Numbered from the stretch's first letter, positions 36,645 to 46,881 are shown. The stretch is 64,000 nucleotides of DNA from Yoonia vestfoldensis SKA53 (GCF_000152785.1 NZ_CH672414.1:1419154-1483153), one strand, 5' to 3'. A program made the numbers and translations. The notes: a model not told the origin generated them from the sequence alone.

Positions 36645-36728
36645 GGGCGACAGGCCGCAAGGTGTGGCAGGGGACTGTAACTCCCTCGCGGAGACGCACG
36701 CCAGGTTCGATTCCTGGGTCGCCCACCA
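36645..36728 (+). tRNA. tRNA-Tyr (anticodon GTA)
   Basis: The acceptor stem GGGCGAC (36645-36651) pairs with GTCGCCC (36718-36724), with discriminator A and encoded CCA. The anticodon loop CTGTAAC contains GTA. A long variable arm, as in class II bacterial tRNA-Tyr, lies between the anticodon stem and the T arm CCAGG-TTCGATT-CCTGG. A T-rich run (36735-36741) follows. Confidence 0.96.
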
Positions 36729-36808
36729 CTCTCCCACTTTTTCCTATTGTGACTGCAGCGCGTTTTCTCTTACGAAAAACCCGGTAAAAAGTGACAGGAT
36801 TTCGCCCC

Positions 36809-37792
36809 ATGCCGCAGCCGTTCAATATCATGATCGTGGGTCAGGGCGGACGGCTGCAATACGAGGCATTGGTCTTTGTGGCCAGCCTGCGCGCCCATGC
36901 GCCGGGGTTTGCAGGGCGGATGATCGTGGCGGAACCGCAGCCGGGGCCGCTGTGGCAAGATGATCCGCGCATGACCCCCGAGATCACGGCGGCGCTGGTG
37001 GCATTGGAAGCAGAGGTGGTCCCTTTCACCGCGCAGCATTTCGGGCAAGCCTATCCGCATGGCAACAAGATCGAAGGCTTGCAGGCCCTGCCTGCGGGCG
37101 CGCCATTCGTGTTTTTCGACAGCGACACGCTCATCACCGGCGATATCAGCACGGTACCGTTCGATTTCACGCGCCCTGCCGCTTCGATGAACCGGACGGG
37201 AACTTGGCCGGTCGAGGACCTGTATTGGCCGGGCTATACCGCAATCTGGCAATCGCTTTATGACAAATTCGGTCTCGATTTCGCCTCTTCACTGGACCTG
37301 TCGCAGCCGGATGAATTTTGGGAACGCTATCTTTATTTCAACGCGGGCTGGTTTTACGGGGCCGACCCCGCGCAATTCGGCGCGCTGTTCACCAAATACG
37401 CCGTGGCGATCCGCGATGCGCCGCCGCCCGAACTGGTGATCCAGCCGCTTGATCCCTGGCTTGATCAGGTGGCCTTGCCGCTGGTCATCCATGCCTTGAA
37501 AGGCGGCAGGCCGGATGCGGCGCTGGCAGGGCTGGACGGTGATCTGACCTGTCATTACCGTCTGCTGCCCCTGCTTTACGCGCGCGGCAGCGATGCCCAG
37601 ATCGCGGCACTGGAACAGGTCTGCGCGCCCAACAAGATCAAGAAACACCTGCGCCAGCACCCGCCGTTCAAGCGGATGGTCTATCAAGGCCAAGGGCAAA
37701 AGGTGCGCGCATTGTTCGACAGGGCCAACCTGCCCCGCCATGAACGCGCAATCCGCAACCAGATCAGGGCGGCAGGATATTGGATGCGCTAG
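36809..37792 (+). CDS. Glycosyltransferase-like (GT-A fold) protein, function unknown
   Basis: A 327-residue cytoplasmic-looking protein with no signal peptide or membrane segment. It begins NIMIVGQGGRLQYEALVFVA and contains a DxD-type motif in FVFFDSDTLITGDIS (about residues 104-118), as in GT-A glycosyltransferases. Later segments such as YLYFNAGWFYGADP also fit families that read a donor-bound sugar nucleotide. The ATG at 36809 has AGGA nine bases upstream; a GTG at 36791 is possible. No other polysaccharide gene is nearby, so donor and acceptor are unknown. It begins about 80 bases after tRNA-Tyr. Confidence 0.7.
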   Translation: MPQPFNIMIVGQGGRLQYEALVFVASLRAHAPGFAGRMIVAEPQPGPLWQDDPRMTPEITAALVALEAEVVPFTAQHFGQAYPHGNKIEGLQALPAGAPFVFFDSDTLITGDISTVPFDFTRPAASMNRTGTWPVEDLYWPGYTAIWQSLYDKFGLDFASSLDLSQPDEFWERYLYFNAGWFYGADPAQFGALFTKYAVAIRDAPPPELVIQPLDPWLDQVALPLVIHALKGGRPDAALAGLDGDLTCHYRLLPLLYARGSDAQIAALEQVCAPNKIKKHLRQHPPFKRMVYQGQGQKVRALFDRANLPRHERAIRNQIRAAGYWMR

Positions 37793-37898
37793 GCTGATCG
37801 CCAGCTGTTTTACATCACCGGTCATGGCCATTGCGGCCACAATGTCAGGCGGGTGCAATCACCCAAGCATCACGTGTTTGAGGCGACTGCCCCGCCGC

Positions 37899-38312
37899 TC
37901 AGGCTGCGAAAACACCGCTTTCAGCGGCGAAACCCTTGATCTCGATCGGGTTGCCAGAGGGGTCGCGAAAGAACATCGTCCATTGTTCGCCCGGCTCGCC
38001 CTTGAACCGCACCGAAGGGGCAAGGATGAAATCGGTCTGCCGGTCTTCCAGCCGGCCGGCAAGCTGGGTCCAGTCATCCAGCGGCAGCACCACGCCGAAA
38101 TGCGGCATCGGCACCATGTGATCACCCACTTTTCCGGTCGGCGCATTGGCAAATGGTTCGCCCAGATGCAGGCTCAACTGATGGCCGAAAAAGTCGAAAT
38201 CGACCCAGGTGTCGGTAGAGCGGCCTTCAATGGCCCCCAGCGCGCCAGTATAGAATGCGCGCGCCTCGTCCAGATCAGTGACGTGATAGGCGAAATGAAA
38301 TGGTACGGGCAT
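37899..38312 (-). CDS. VOC-superfamily (glyoxalase-like) protein
   Basis: A 137-residue vicinal-oxygen-chelate fold protein. The family pattern is seen: FHFAYHVTDLDEARAFYTGAL at the start, metal-site histidine candidates at H6/H10 and in QLSLHLGEP and MPHFGVVLPLDDW, and the closing FFRDPSGNPIEIKGF with the C-terminal glutamate ligand. The catalysed reaction is not predictable from sequence. It is divergent from metY with 160 bases between the starts. Confidence 0.87.
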   Translation of the reverse strand: MPVPFHFAYHVTDLDEARAFYTGALGAIEGRSTDTWVDFDFFGHQLSLHLGEPFANAPTGKVGDHMVPMPHFGVVLPLDDWTQLAGRLEDRQTDFILAPSVRFKGEPGEQWTMFFRDPSGNPIEIKGFAAESGVFAA

Positions 38313-38472
38313 GGGCGGCTCCTTGGGTTCTGCACCCTCGATTTACACATTCTGTACTGCGAAGTCCAAGCCCGAAGTGTCCTGTTGCCGCACAAGTCTT
38401 TTCGCGCGGCGCGCTGTTGTTTGCCCACCGTTTTGGCCCTACACCTTTTCCAGTCCATTCACAGGGAGAGAG

Positions 38473-39768
38473 ATGATGACAGACGCCCCCAGCTACGGTT
38501 TCGATACATTGCAAGTTCACGCAGGCGCGCGCCCTGATCCCGCGACAGGCGCACGGCAGGTGCCGATCTACCAGACCACCGCCTATGTGTTCCGCGACGC
38601 CGAACACGCCGCCGCACTCTTTAACCTGCAAGAGGTCGGATACATCTATTCGCGCCTGACCAACCCCACGGTCGCGGCCTTGCAAGAACGGATCGCCACG
38701 CTCGAAGGTGGCGTCGGGGGTGTGTGCTGTTCGTCGGGTCACGCCGCCCAGATCATGGCGCTGTTTCCGCTGATGCAGCCGGGGCGCAATATCGTGGCGT
38801 CGAGCCGTCTTTATGGTGGCACGGTCACGCAGTTCAGCCAGACCATCAAACGCTTTGGCTGGTCGGCCAAATTTGTCGATTTCGATGACCACGCCGCTGT
38901 CGCCGCCGCCATCGACGATGACACCCGCGCCGTGTTCTGCGAAGCGATTGCCAACCCCGGCGGGCATATCACCGATCTGGACGCGATTTCCGCGATCTCT
39001 GATGCGGCGGGCATTCCGCTGATCGTCGACAACACAACGGCAACGCCATATCTGTGCCGCCCTATCGAACATGGCGCGACGCTGGTCGTGCATTCGACGA
39101 CGAAATACCTGACCGGCAACGGCACCGTCACCGGCGGCTGCATTGTGGACAGTGGCAAATTCGACTGGCGCGCCAATGACAAGTTTCCGTCTCTGTCGCA
39201 GCCCGAACCCGCCTATCACGGGCTGACATTCGCGGAAACCTTTGGCCCGCTCGCGTTCACCTTTCACGGCATTGCTATCGGGTTGCGCGATCTGGGCATG
39301 ACGATGAACCCGCAAGCCGCGCATTACACGCTGATGGGAATCGAAACGCTGTCGCTGCGGATGGACCGGCATGTGCAGAACGCACAGACCATCGCCAAAT
39401 GGCTGCAGGATGATCCGCGCATTGATTATGTCACCTATGCGGGGCTGGACAGTTCACCCTATGCGCATCTGGTGCCCAAGATCTGCCCCAAAGGCGCGGG
39501 TGCCTTGTTCACCATCGCCGTCAAGGGTGGCTATGACGCCTGCGTCAAACTGGTCGATAGCCTAGAGATATTCAGCCATGTGGCTAACCTTGGTGACACA
39601 CGCTCGCTGGTGATCCATTCAGCCAGCACAACGCACCGGCAGTTGACGCCAGAGCAGCAAAAGGCCGCAGGGGCCGGGCCGAACATCGTGCGCTTGTCCA
39701 TCGGGATCGAGGATGCCCGCGACCTGATTGCCGATCTGGATCAGGCGCTGGCCAAGGCTGTCGGCTAG
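38473..39768 (+). CDS. metY: O-acetylhomoserine sulfhydrylase (aminocarboxypropyltransferase)
   Basis: PLP enzyme that makes homocysteine from O-acetylhomoserine and sulfide. The N-terminal FDTLQVHAGARPDPATGARQ is typical of MetY. The PLP lysine is in VHSTTKYLTGNGTVTGG, and SRLTNPTVAALQERIATLEGG and FGPLAFTFHG are further landmarks. The 431-residue length favours MetY over the shorter MetZ/MetB/MetC. The start has GGAGAG upstream; a second ATG follows directly at 38476. A strong terminator follows, so the gene is monocistronic. Confidence 0.93.
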   Translation: MMTDAPSYGFDTLQVHAGARPDPATGARQVPIYQTTAYVFRDAEHAAALFNLQEVGYIYSRLTNPTVAALQERIATLEGGVGGVCCSSGHAAQIMALFPLMQPGRNIVASSRLYGGTVTQFSQTIKRFGWSAKFVDFDDHAAVAAAIDDDTRAVFCEAIANPGGHITDLDAISAISDAAGIPLIVDNTTATPYLCRPIEHGATLVVHSTTKYLTGNGTVTGGCIVDSGKFDWRANDKFPSLSQPEPAYHGLTFAETFGPLAFTFHGIAIGLRDLGMTMNPQAAHYTLMGIETLSLRMDRHVQNAQTIAKWLQDDPRIDYVTYAGLDSSPYAHLVPKICPKGAGALFTIAVKGGYDACVKLVDSLEIFSHVANLGDTRSLVIHSASTTHRQLTPEQQKAAGAGPNIVRLSIGIEDARDLIADLDQALAKAVG

Positions 39769-39788
39769 GCCTGTCGCAACAGTATCAG

Positions 39789-39820
39789 CCCGCCCTTGCC
39801 CTTGGCTTGGGCGGGTTTTT
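39789..39820 (+). terminator. Terminator of metY
   Basis: The stem CCCGCCC/GGGCGGG (39789-39795 with 39809-39815) is followed immediately by TTTTT, 20 bases after the metY stop. Confidence 0.9.
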
Positions 39821-39886
39821 GCTTTAGGATTTCGGGATCTGCGCAAAGGCGTTCAGATGCGGCCTTCAACCTGCTAGACGCGGTAT

Positions 39887-42172
39887 ATGACACCCGATTT
39901 CGCCCTTTCGCTTTCGCTTGCAGGCATTGATCTGCTGCAACGTACCGACACTGGATGGCGTCGTGTTGGGACGGCATCGCTGTTGTCGCAAGATATCGCG
40001 GCGGACCTTGCCGATCTGCGCAGCAAAGGACAGGCGCTGGCACCTGACGGATTTTGCACCAAGCTTGTGATCCCGATGGAGCAGGTCAAATACCTCGCGC
40101 TGGATGGAATCCAGACCACATTGGCCGACATCACGCAGGCGCTGGATGGAACAACGCCTTATGCGCTAGATGCATTGGCGATTGATTTCGAACGCAGCAA
40201 CGGGCGCACCCATATTGCCGCCGTCGCCCAAGACACCCTGCGCGAGGCAGAAGATTTCGCTGCGGCGCATGGCTTCAACCCCGTCGCCTTTGTCGCGGTG
40301 CCGGACCCTGACACTTTTGCGCAGGAAATCTTTTTTGGTCCCACCACGATGGCCGCCCGCAATCTTGGCCCCGGTGTTACCGTGACGCGCGACAGCCTGC
40401 CGGTCAGGTTGATCGGCACGCGGATCAAGGCGTATATGCTGGAGCCGCACACAGCTGTCATTCCCTCTGCCGCAGCGTCTGAGCCAGCCCAAGTGACGCC
40501 GCTTGACCAGATCATCACCGAATACTACCCCCAGCACAGACCCGCAGCTGTGGTGCCTGCACTGCCGCGCGTGGTCCTGTCTGACGCAGTGCCTGCCGCA
40601 CCGGACCATCTGGACCGGATCATCGGCGCATATCATGCCCCCACAACCCAGACCGAAGTCCCGATGATCGCCGTGCCTGCGCCCGGATCGACGCGGGCTG
40701 TGGTGCTAGGCGGGGTCATGGCGACAGTGTCAACGGCTGCTTTGCGATGGCCCGCCTATCGGGTGTCGGGCGCGATTGCTGCCAGCCTTGCCGCCTTGGG
40801 CGTGATCTGGTGGCTGCAATCCGGCCCCATGCCGGTTGACGCCGTGCCGGTTGACGTACCCGTCACTGTCGCCGCACAATCCCAAAGCGGCCCCACAGCG
40901 GTGCAGCTCGACATCGCGATCGCGCCACCGGATCAGCAGGCTTTGGCACAAAGGCTGCCCGAAGCCGACACCGCATTTGCCACCAGCCCGCCACCTTTGC
41001 CTTTGACGCCAGATGCGGCTGACAGCCCCGGCGGCGCGCCGCAACCTCCACCTGCGCGGGTCATGGCAACAACGCACGTCCTGAGCGCGGATCAGGCGCA
41101 AGCCGCCTATGCCGCGACAGGCGTCTGGCAGCGGCCACCGCGTTTTGTCGATCAGCCCTCTGCCACCACGACCCAAGACGTCACTTTGCCAGCCATCGCG
41201 GCCGCCCCGATCCCTGTGGCCGCGCCGCGCTTGGCTGATATTGAAACGCTGACGACCGATCTTGCCTTTGTGCCACCAGCGATCCCGCCTGCGGCCGGTA
41301 CAATCTTCGACATTGACGAAGACGGCTTTGTGCGCGCGACCCCCGAAGGTACGCTGACGCCCGAAGGTGTCGTCGTTTACGCAGGGCTACCGAACGTGCC
41401 ATTCCGCGTGCGGCCGACCCTGCCCCCCAACACGGACGCCGCATTGGTCGATACCAGCGTCGCAGACATTCTGGCTGATATTGTCGTGATCCCTGGCCCG
41501 CCGCCGGTTGTGCCGCCCGTGCGCCCTGCGGCTGTCGAAGACAGGACAGCGGGCGGGGTATCCTTGGCGGGGTTGCAACCGGGTGCCACCGGACAGGATG
41601 CAATCGGCGATCTGGCACCGCCCCCCGGTGCGATCCGCCCACGGGTGCGCCCCGCCTTGCCTGCGTCCGCTACGGTGGCCAGCGAGATTGAGGCCGTTCT
41701 TGGCGGTATCGCGCTGGCAACGCCGAACCCGAGCGCCACCGCATCGGCCTTAGCGGTGACACGTTCACTGCGTCCGACCAGCCGGCCCAACAATTTCGAC
41801 CGCGTCGTCGCCGCGGCCCGCAGCCGCCAACAACCCGCGGCAGCGCCATCGCTCGGCGCAATCGCGGCAGCGCCTGCGGCACCGGTACAGACAGCAGCCC
41901 CCCCAGCCCCACAGAATTACGAACCCGTACCAGGCGGCGTTGCCCGTGCCGCCACGCAGGATAGCGCGATCCGCCTGCGCGACATCAACCTGATCGGCGT
42001 CTATGGGCAACCCAGTGCGCGACGCGCGCTCGTACGGCTCAGCAACGGACAATTTGTCCGCGTGCAGGTCGGCAGTGACCTTGACGGCGGACAAGTGACC
42101 GCCATCGGTGAAAACGCGCTGAACTATGTCAAGCGCGGCACCACCTATGCGTTGCAGATCCCGCAAGGTTGA
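39887..42172 (+). CDS. Large envelope protein with PilM/GspL-like N-terminus and PilP/GspC-like C-terminus; function unknown
   Basis: A 761-residue protein in three parts. Residues 1-180 look like a cytoplasmic domain (KLVIPMEQVKYLALDG, ALDGTTPYALDALAIDF) that recalls the PilM/GspL actin-like fold by phrase pattern only. A single membrane segment follows at about residues 294-310 (GAIAASLAALGVIWWL). A long proline- and alanine-rich periplasmic linker then runs to about 690. The last ~65 residues (RLRDINLIGVYGQPSARRAL, VRLSNGQFVRVQVGSDLDGG) form a compact beta domain like the PilP/GspC homology region. No pilus or secretion genes adjoin. Both resemblances are judged by eye. Confidence 0.75.
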   Translation: MTPDFALSLSLAGIDLLQRTDTGWRRVGTASLLSQDIAADLADLRSKGQALAPDGFCTKLVIPMEQVKYLALDGIQTTLADITQALDGTTPYALDALAIDFERSNGRTHIAAVAQDTLREAEDFAAAHGFNPVAFVAVPDPDTFAQEIFFGPTTMAARNLGPGVTVTRDSLPVRLIGTRIKAYMLEPHTAVIPSAAASEPAQVTPLDQIITEYYPQHRPAAVVPALPRVVLSDAVPAAPDHLDRIIGAYHAPTTQTEVPMIAVPAPGSTRAVVLGGVMATVSTAALRWPAYRVSGAIAASLAALGVIWWLQSGPMPVDAVPVDVPVTVAAQSQSGPTAVQLDIAIAPPDQQALAQRLPEADTAFATSPPPLPLTPDAADSPGGAPQPPPARVMATTHVLSADQAQAAYAATGVWQRPPRFVDQPSATTTQDVTLPAIAAAPIPVAAPRLADIETLTTDLAFVPPAIPPAAGTIFDIDEDGFVRATPEGTLTPEGVVVYAGLPNVPFRVRPTLPPNTDAALVDTSVADILADIVVIPGPPPVVPPVRPAAVEDRTAGGVSLAGLQPGATGQDAIGDLAPPPGAIRPRVRPALPASATVASEIEAVLGGIALATPNPSATASALAVTRSLRPTSRPNNFDRVVAAARSRQQPAAAPSLGAIAAAPAAPVQTAAPPAPQNYEPVPGGVARAATQDSAIRLRDINLIGVYGQPSARRALVRLSNGQFVRVQVGSDLDGGQVTAIGENALNYVKRGTTYALQIPQG

Positions 42173-42216
42173 ATAGCGTCAGAACCTGCTTTTGTTTTGA
42201 CGCCTTTAAACGCCGG

Positions 42217-43227
42217 TCAGGCGTCGCTGACACCGGCCTCGGCGAAAGTGGCCATGCCGGAATGGCAGGCGATCGCCCCTTGCAGGATGGTGATGGCAAG
42301 CGCCGCGCCCGAGCCTTCGCCCAGCCGCAGACCCAGCGACAAAAGCGGCTGTTTGCCCAAGGCATCCAGCAGGGTCTGATGCGCGCCTTCGAGGCTCAGA
42401 TGACCTGCGACGGTATGATCCAGACCGGCGGGATGCAGTTTGTGCAGAACGCCCGCCGCCGCCGAACAGATGAAACCGTCCAAGATAACCGGAATCCGGT
42501 GCGCCCGTGCTGCGGCCATCGCACCGGCCATTGCCGCAATCTCGCGCCCGCCAAGACAACGCAACGCCTCCAGCGGGTCAGCCACATCATGCAGGGCCAG
42601 CCCCGCATCCACAGCCGCCACCTTGCGCGCAAGGCCCGCATCATCGACGCCGGTGCCGCGCCCGGCCCAATCAGCGCCCGTGCCACCGAATAATGCCGCA
42701 GCAAGGGCTGCCGCCGATGTGGTGTTGCCGATCCCCATTTCGCCGGTGACCAGCAGGTCGGCAGCGGGATCAACCGCGCTCCAACCGGTTTGCAAGGCGC
42801 TGACCAGTTCGGCTTCGGTCATCGCGGGAGCCTGGGTGAAATCGGCCGTGGGTGTCTCAAGCGACAGTGCATGCACATCCATCCGCGCGCCTGCCGCCTT
42901 GGACAATTGATTGATCGCCGCACCACCATGGTCGAAATTGGCGACCATTTGCGCTGTGACCTCGGGCGGAAAGGCCGACACACCCTGCGCACAAATGCCG
43001 TGATTGCCGGCAAAGATGATAACCTGCGGCGCGGTGATCGCGGGGCGCGGATTGCCGCGCCAGCCGGCGTACCAGATTGCCAGATCCTCCAACCGGCCCA
43101 AGGCGCCTTGCGGTTTGGTCAACTGTCCGTTGCGGTCGGTCGCACCGGCGATTGCACTGGCGTCAGGGGCGGTCAGATCGGCGAAGATCGCGCGGAAATC
43201 GGCAAGGGTGGTGAAAGGGGCTGTCAT
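42217..43227 (-). CDS. cobT: Nicotinate-nucleotide--dimethylbenzimidazole phosphoribosyltransferase
   Basis: Makes alpha-ribazole phosphate for the lower ligand of cobalamin. The 336-residue protein shows [52 protein letters not shown] and the C-terminal [21 protein letters not shown] with the catalytic glutamate in [12 protein letters not shown]. The start at 43227 has GAGGACC upstream. It is divergent from cobS, its pathway partner, with 50 bases between the starts; no riboswitch fits in that gap. Confidence 0.95.
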   Translation of the reverse strand: MTAPFTTLADFRAIFADLTAPDASAIAGATDRNGQLTKPQGALGRLEDLAIWYAGWRGNPRPAITAPQVIIFAGNHGICAQGVSAFPPEVTAQMVANFDHGGAAINQLSKAAGARMDVHALSLETPTADFTQAPAMTEAELVSALQTGWSAVDPAADLLVTGEMGIGNTTSAAALAAALFGGTGADWAGRGTGVDDAGLARKVAAVDAGLALHDVADPLEALRCLGGREIAAMAGAMAAARAHRIPVILDGFICSAAAGVLHKLHPAGLDHTVAGHLSLEGAHQTLLDALGKQPLLSLGLRLGEGSGAALAITILQGAIACHSGMATFAEAGVSDA

Positions 43228-43277
43228 CAGGTCCTCGTTGCGTAACATGTCCTGACTGTCTAACGATCACGTCACAG

Positions 43278-44066
43278 ATGAAAAGAGCCGCAAGGGGCAA
43301 ACAATTGACCAATCCCGACAATCGCCTTTTTGCCGCCATCGACCTGCCTGCCGCATTGGGCCTTTTGACGCGGCTGCCGGTGCCGGTGGATGGTGCGGCA
43401 GCGACCGCGCGGGGCGCTGCGGCGGTCTGGGCCTATCCACTGGCGGGCATGATCGTGGGTGGGATGCAGGCGCTGGCGATGGCGGTGCTGCTCTGGCTCG
43501 GCGTACCGGCTGCGATCACGGCGGCGCTGGTGCTGGCGCTGGCGGTCAGCGTGACGGGTGCGATGCACGAGGATGGTCTGGCCGACAGCGTCGATGGTCT
43601 ATGGGGCGGCTGGGACAAGGCGCGCCGGCTGGCGATTATGAAGGACAGCCATATCGGCACCTATGGCGTGATCGCGCTGGTCCTGACGCTGGTACTGCGC
43701 TGGACGGCGCTGGGCATGATCGCGGGCGCGGGGGGCTTTGCGCTGGTGCTGGTCACCGTCGCAGCACTCAGCCGTGCGGCGATGGTGGGCGTCATGGCCA
43801 CCCTGCCCCATGCCCGCGATGGCGGGCTGAGCCGCGCCGTCGGGCGACCTGCACCGCGTGTGGCTTGGGTCGCTATCGGGATCGGCGCGGGGCTGGCATT
43901 GGTGACGGGGTATCTGGGGCTGGTGATTGTGGCGGCAACCGTTGCCGTGCTCTGGGCGATGATCGCGCGGGCCAAGATCGGCGGACAGACAGGTGATATT
44001 CTGGGTGGCGCGCAGCAATTTGTCGAGGTCGCCTTGCTGATCGCAGTCGTCTCGGCGCTGGATTAA
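43278..44066 (+). CDS. cobS: Adenosylcobinamide-GDP ribazoletransferase (cobalamin synthase)
   Basis: Integral membrane enzyme joining adenosylcobinamide-GDP to alpha-ribazole, the last assembly step of cobalamin. The 262-residue protein has six or seven membrane segments and the motifs LPAALGLLTRLPVPV, HEDGLADSVDGLWGGWDKARRL and IMKDSHIGTYGVIAL, with metal-binding acidic residues, and GGQTGDILGGAQQFVEV near the C-terminus. Its stop overlaps that of the convergent gene at 44063. Confidence 0.96.
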   Translation: MKRAARGKQLTNPDNRLFAAIDLPAALGLLTRLPVPVDGAAATARGAAAVWAYPLAGMIVGGMQALAMAVLLWLGVPAAITAALVLALAVSVTGAMHEDGLADSVDGLWGGWDKARRLAIMKDSHIGTYGVIALVLTLVLRWTALGMIAGAGGFALVLVTVAALSRAAMVGVMATLPHARDGGLSRAVGRPAPRVAWVAIGIGAGLALVTGYLGLVIVAATVAVLWAMIARAKIGGQTGDILGGAQQFVEVALLIAVVSALD

Positions 44067-44790
44067 TCCGGCAGCAGGCCACAACGCAGCGCTATGGCGA
44101 AACTATCGGTGCCATCATGCCGCCCGATGTCCGTCTGCTGCAGGCGCCCATCGTGTAACCGCGTGGCGATGATCCGTGACCAATCGGCATTCGCGGTGAT
44201 AATGTCAGGCCCTGGCCCGCAATCGCGGATACCACCGGCAATGTCGGTCTGTCCGATCCGGTGATTGGTCAGCCCGGCGGAACGGGCGATTTCGCGCAAG
44301 GACCACGCATCACCCGCCTGACTGATCCGCACCACGACCAGTTCGCGTGCCAGATGCGGGCGGTCGATATAGGCGATTTCGATCGCGCCGTCGCCGTCCA
44401 GATCGGCAGCACCCGCCACGGCCAGCCAACGAAACCGCGTGCCAATATGGGGCGCCGCGACAAGCGGCTGCAACGCACCGTCGCGCAGCCCCCAGACCGC
44501 CAGTTGCGCGCCAAACGTCTCGTGGCTTTGCACCACGATCACCTCTGCCGCGCCATCGCCGTTCAGATCAACCACGCGGGGGCTGGTATATTCGAAAACC
44601 ATCGGCGCGGGCCAGCGCGTGGCCAGTTGCCTGCCATCCGCCAATGTGACCTCGAGCGTGTCATGTTCACTGGGCGCGCCAAGCACGCCATGCGGATAGC
44701 GGTCGGTCGGGCCGGTCAGCCGCGCATCCGTGATCGTCTGTGCCTGCGCCAAGGCCGGAAAAACCGCCAAGGCCAGCAGGCACAGCCGCA

Positions 44791-44791
<1 letters not shown>
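44063..44791 (-). CDS. Secreted FG-GAP/VCBS-repeat protein
   Basis: A 242-residue protein with signal peptide MRLCLLALAVFPALAQA. It contains at least two calcium-binding FG-GAP type loops (VVDLNGDGAAEVIVV at about 73-87 and AADLDGDGAIEIAYID at about 133-148) and a third degenerate one near the end, consistent with a small beta-propeller fragment in the periplasm. The start overlaps the ferredoxin stop by one base (TGATG), so it is translated from the ferredoxin mRNA. A functional link between the two is not evident. Confidence 0.82.
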
Positions 44792-45249
<458 letters not shown>

Positions 45250-46719
45250 TTATTCCTGATCCAGCACCAGCGCCACGAAACGTGGATCGCCCCCGCGCCG
45301 CACCAGCATCAGGATCGACGTGCGCCCTGCTTCGGTCGCAAGGTCGATCTGTGCGCGCAGCTCGTCCATCGTGCCGACCGGCTGGCGCGAGGCTTCGGTG
45401 ATCACATCACCTTCGATCAACCCCTTGGAGGCGGCATCCGAGTCAGGTGCAATGGCGGTGATGACAAGACCCTGATCGACGTTCAGCGAAAATTGTTCCA
45501 CCAGTTCAGGGCTGACAGGTTCCAGCGTCAGACCCAGCAAAGTGTCGGGTTCGGCGGCAGGCGCCTCTGGTGCGGCGGCGGGAAACGCCACGGCCTCAGA
45601 TGTTTCGCGCCGGCCAAGCACCACAATCAGCTGTTCCGTTTCGCCATCGCGCAGCACCTGCACGGGGACTTCTTTGCCCACGGGCGAATTGCCGACGATG
45701 CGTACTAATTCACGGGTATCCGCGATCTCGACCCCGTCAAAGATCAAGATAACGTCGCCCGACAGCATGCCGGATTCTTCTGCGGGTCCGGCAGGAACAT
45801 CCGTCACCAGCGCGCCGCGCGCATTGTCCAGCCCGTCGATCGCCGACACCATGTCAGGTGTCACATCCTGAATCCGCACACCCAACCAACCACGGCGGGT
45901 TTCGCCGAATTCGATCAGCTGATCGACGACATTCACCACAACGTCGGACGACATGGCAAAACCGATCCCGATAGACCCGCCCGTGGGCGACAGGATCGCC
46001 GTGTTCACGCCGATGACCTGACCGTCCATGTTGAACAATGGACCACCCGAATTGCCACGGTTGATCGCCGCATCGGTCTGGATGTAATCGTCATAGGTGC
46101 CAGACAGCGCGCGATTGCGCGCAGACACGATCCCGACAGAAACCGAAAAGCCCTGCCCCAGCGGGTTGCCCATCGCCATCACCCAGTCACCGACGCGCGC
46201 GCCTTCGGCATTGCTGTCGCCAAAGGCCACGAACGGCAGGTCGGATGCGTCTACTTTCAGGACGGCGATATCGGTGTTGGGGTCAGTGCCGATCAATTCG
46301 GCTGGCAATTCGACACCGGAATAGAATTCGATCAGGATCTCATCCGCGCCTTCGATGACGTGGTTATTGGTCACGATGAACCCGTCTGCCGAAATCACAA
46401 AGCCCGATCCCAGAGCAGACGACCGCTGCGGCCCACCGCGCGGACCGTTGTTGAAGAAATCCTCGAAAGGTGATCCGTCGGGGACGATACCGCGCGGCAT
46501 GGTGCGTTCGGCGATCGTTGTGCTGGTCGTGATATTCACCACCGAGGGGCTGACCAGTTCGGCCAGATCGGCAAAGCTGGGCGGGCGGTCCTGCGCAGAA
46601 GCGGCCACGGCCTGCATGACAAGGAATGACACTGCCAGCAGGATCGCGCTGGCGCATGCGATCAGGATGCGGCGCATCTGAGAAAGGTCTTTTTGGATAG
46701 CGACTGCCTTGGCGTTCAC
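45250..46719 (-). CDS. Periplasmic Do-family serine protease (DegP/DegQ type), GTG start
   Basis: Envelope quality-control protease. There is an N-terminal signal (about residues 16-42, RRILIACASAILLAVSFLV then AVAASAQD). The catalytic triad is seen as H120 (VTNNHVIEG), D150 (DPNTDIAVLK) and S224 (NRGNSGGPLF). Two PDZ domains follow, at about residues 275-365 and 395-485 (RRGWLGVRIQDVTPDM; LGLTLEPVSPELVE). GAGGAG seven bases upstream identifies the GTG at 46719 as start. It is downstream of hflK-hflC in line, which are also proteolysis genes, but a terminator lies between, so partial independence is likely. Confidence 0.93.
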   Translation of the reverse strand: MNAKAVAIQKDLSQMRRILIACASAILLAVSFLVMQAVAASAQDRPPSFADLAELVSPSVVNITTSTTIAERTMPRGIVPDGSPFEDFFNNGPRGGPQRSSALGSGFVISADGFIVTNNHVIEGADEILIEFYSGVELPAELIGTDPNTDIAVLKVDASDLPFVAFGDSNAEGARVGDWVMAMGNPLGQGFSVSVGIVSARNRALSGTYDDYIQTDAAINRGNSGGPLFNMDGQVIGVNTAILSPTGGSIGIGFAMSSDVVVNVVDQLIEFGETRRGWLGVRIQDVTPDMVSAIDGLDNARGALVTDVPAGPAEESGMLSGDVILIFDGVEIADTRELVRIVGNSPVGKEVPVQVLRDGETEQLIVVLGRRETSEAVAFPAAAPEAPAAEPDTLLGLTLEPVSPELVEQFSLNVDQGLVITAIAPDSDAASKGLIEGDVITEASRQPVGTMDELRAQIDLATEAGRTSILMLVRRGGDPRFVALVLDQE

Positions 46720-46827
46720 GGGTCATCTCCTCAAGGATGGGCGGGACCATTGTCCTGCAATAATTCTAAGATCAAGTTAGAGCATCCATGAAGCAGTACA
46801 ATCCCCCTCACCGGCAAGTGATGCAAT

Positions 46828-46857
46828 GCAAAAGGCCGGCCACAAGGGCCGGCCTTT
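46828..46857 (-). terminator. Terminator after hflC
   Basis: The stem AAAGGCCGGCC/GGCCGGCCTTT (46831-46841 with 46847-46857) is followed by TTTTGC on the minus strand, 25 bases after the hflC stop. It would reduce read-through into the protease gene. Confidence 0.85.
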
Positions 46858-46881
46858 GCGATACTGCACGGGTGCAGCGGA

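Noticed and set aside
38313-38472. SAM-II or similar riboswitch upstream of metY
   Set aside because: SAM-II motifs often precede met genes in alphaproteobacteria, but I found neither the conserved pseudoknot sequence nor suitable stems in this 160-base gap.
43228-43277. Cobalamin riboswitch between cobT and cobS
   Set aside because: The gap is only 50 bases and contains no B12-box-like sequence.
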